Source: Candidatus Hodarchaeota archaeon (GTDB taxonomy: Archaea; Asgardarchaeota; Heimdallarchaeia; Hodarchaeales; Hodarchaeaceae). Taken from it: a DNA stretch of 6,133 nucleotides. How positions within the stretch are numbered: position 1 is the stretch's first letter; every line of letters begins with the position of its first letter. The translations under genes were made by a program, and so were the position numbers. A model generated the notes under the pieces. That model ran no database searches. It was not told the origin of the DNA and worked only from the letters and a program-made list of their open reading frames with translations. Below, in pieces: positions 6,076 through 6,133 of this stretch. The stretch is taken from contig JAEOSP010000007.1 of the NCBI GenBank assembly GCA_016840305.1, positions 1-6,133 of the forward strand, in the 5' to 3' direction.

Positions 6076-6133
6076 ATGAAGAAACTAACACTCATACCAT
6101 TTTTACTCCTTGTTGGGGCTTTAGCAGTTACAG
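6076..6133 (+). CDS. start of an exported protein (signal peptide only; 3' end outside window)
   Basis: The frame begins ATG at 6076 and reads MKKLTLIPFLLLVGALAVT before the window ends. Two lysines followed by a leucine-rich hydrophobic core and small residues make a typical signal peptide, so the product is secreted or surface-anchored. GGATG at 6064-6068 lies 7 bases upstream and can serve as ribosome site. An overlapping frame from the ATG at 6066 is also open but gives a polar, unremarkable sequence and sits closer to the promoter than in the other units. Nothing can be said about the mature domain. It carries the same promoter element as the LRR and zinc-finger/propeller units, which suggests joint expression. 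Confidence 0.7.
   Translation, partial: MKKLTLIPFLLLVGALAVT

Noticed and set aside
6066..6133. Alternative frame from ATG at 6066
   Set aside because: It encodes a polar stretch without recognisable features, while the frame from 6076 gives a textbook signal peptide with proper leader spacing.
1..6133. tRNA, rRNA or riboswitch genes
   Set aside because: No GC-rich structured stretch, cloverleaf or T-loop-like motif was seen; all gaps are short and AT-rich.

Overview
The window looks archaeal and most resembles an AT-rich Asgard-type (Heimdall-/Thor-/Loki-like) genome. The promoters are archaeal BRE/TATA boxes, the transcription stops look like oligo-T runs without hairpins, TTG starts are used, and the protein families (stand-alone V4R sensor, B-box-like zinc finger with a membrane helix, LRR membrane protein, Ca-binding surface propeller) are common there. 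The taxon is inferred from style; no marker gene is present.

Layout. Positions 1-1171 (+) hold the 3' end of a protein with a small zinc-ribbon-like module, whose stop overlaps the TTG start of a XylR-N/V4R small-molecule sensor. A convergent minus-strand gene (1179-2105), only 7 bases from it, encodes a QueG-like double [4Fe-4S] reductase that seems to lack the usual catalytic Asp. Positions 2106-2210 are non-coding. Then come three transcription units on the + strand, each led by a nearly identical 38-bp promoter element: (i) a leucine-rich-repeat protein with C-terminal membrane helices (2276-3304); (ii) a two-gene operon of a B-box-like zinc-finger membrane protein (3421-3945) and a large secreted, membrane-anchored beta-propeller with a calcium-binding stalk (3961-5943); (iii) the first 58 bases of a gene that begins with a signal peptide (6076-end).

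The most notable signal is the 38-bp element at 2211-2248, 3353-3390 and 6008-6045. Copies 2 and 3 each differ from copy 1 at one base. The element has a BRE/TATA box in the middle, a GTTAC-GTTAC direct repeat on the upstream side and a perfect 12-bp palindrome AGTAACGTTACT on the downstream side. It lies 28-31 bp before the start codon each time. It looks like an operator pair wrapped around a core promoter, and it would place four membrane or secreted proteins under one unidentified regulator. The inferred picture is a co-regulated cell-surface cluster: a surface propeller on a calcium-stabilised stalk, a zinc-finger membrane protein translated with it, an LRR membrane protein and another exported protein. 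No function for this set can be named from sequence alone.
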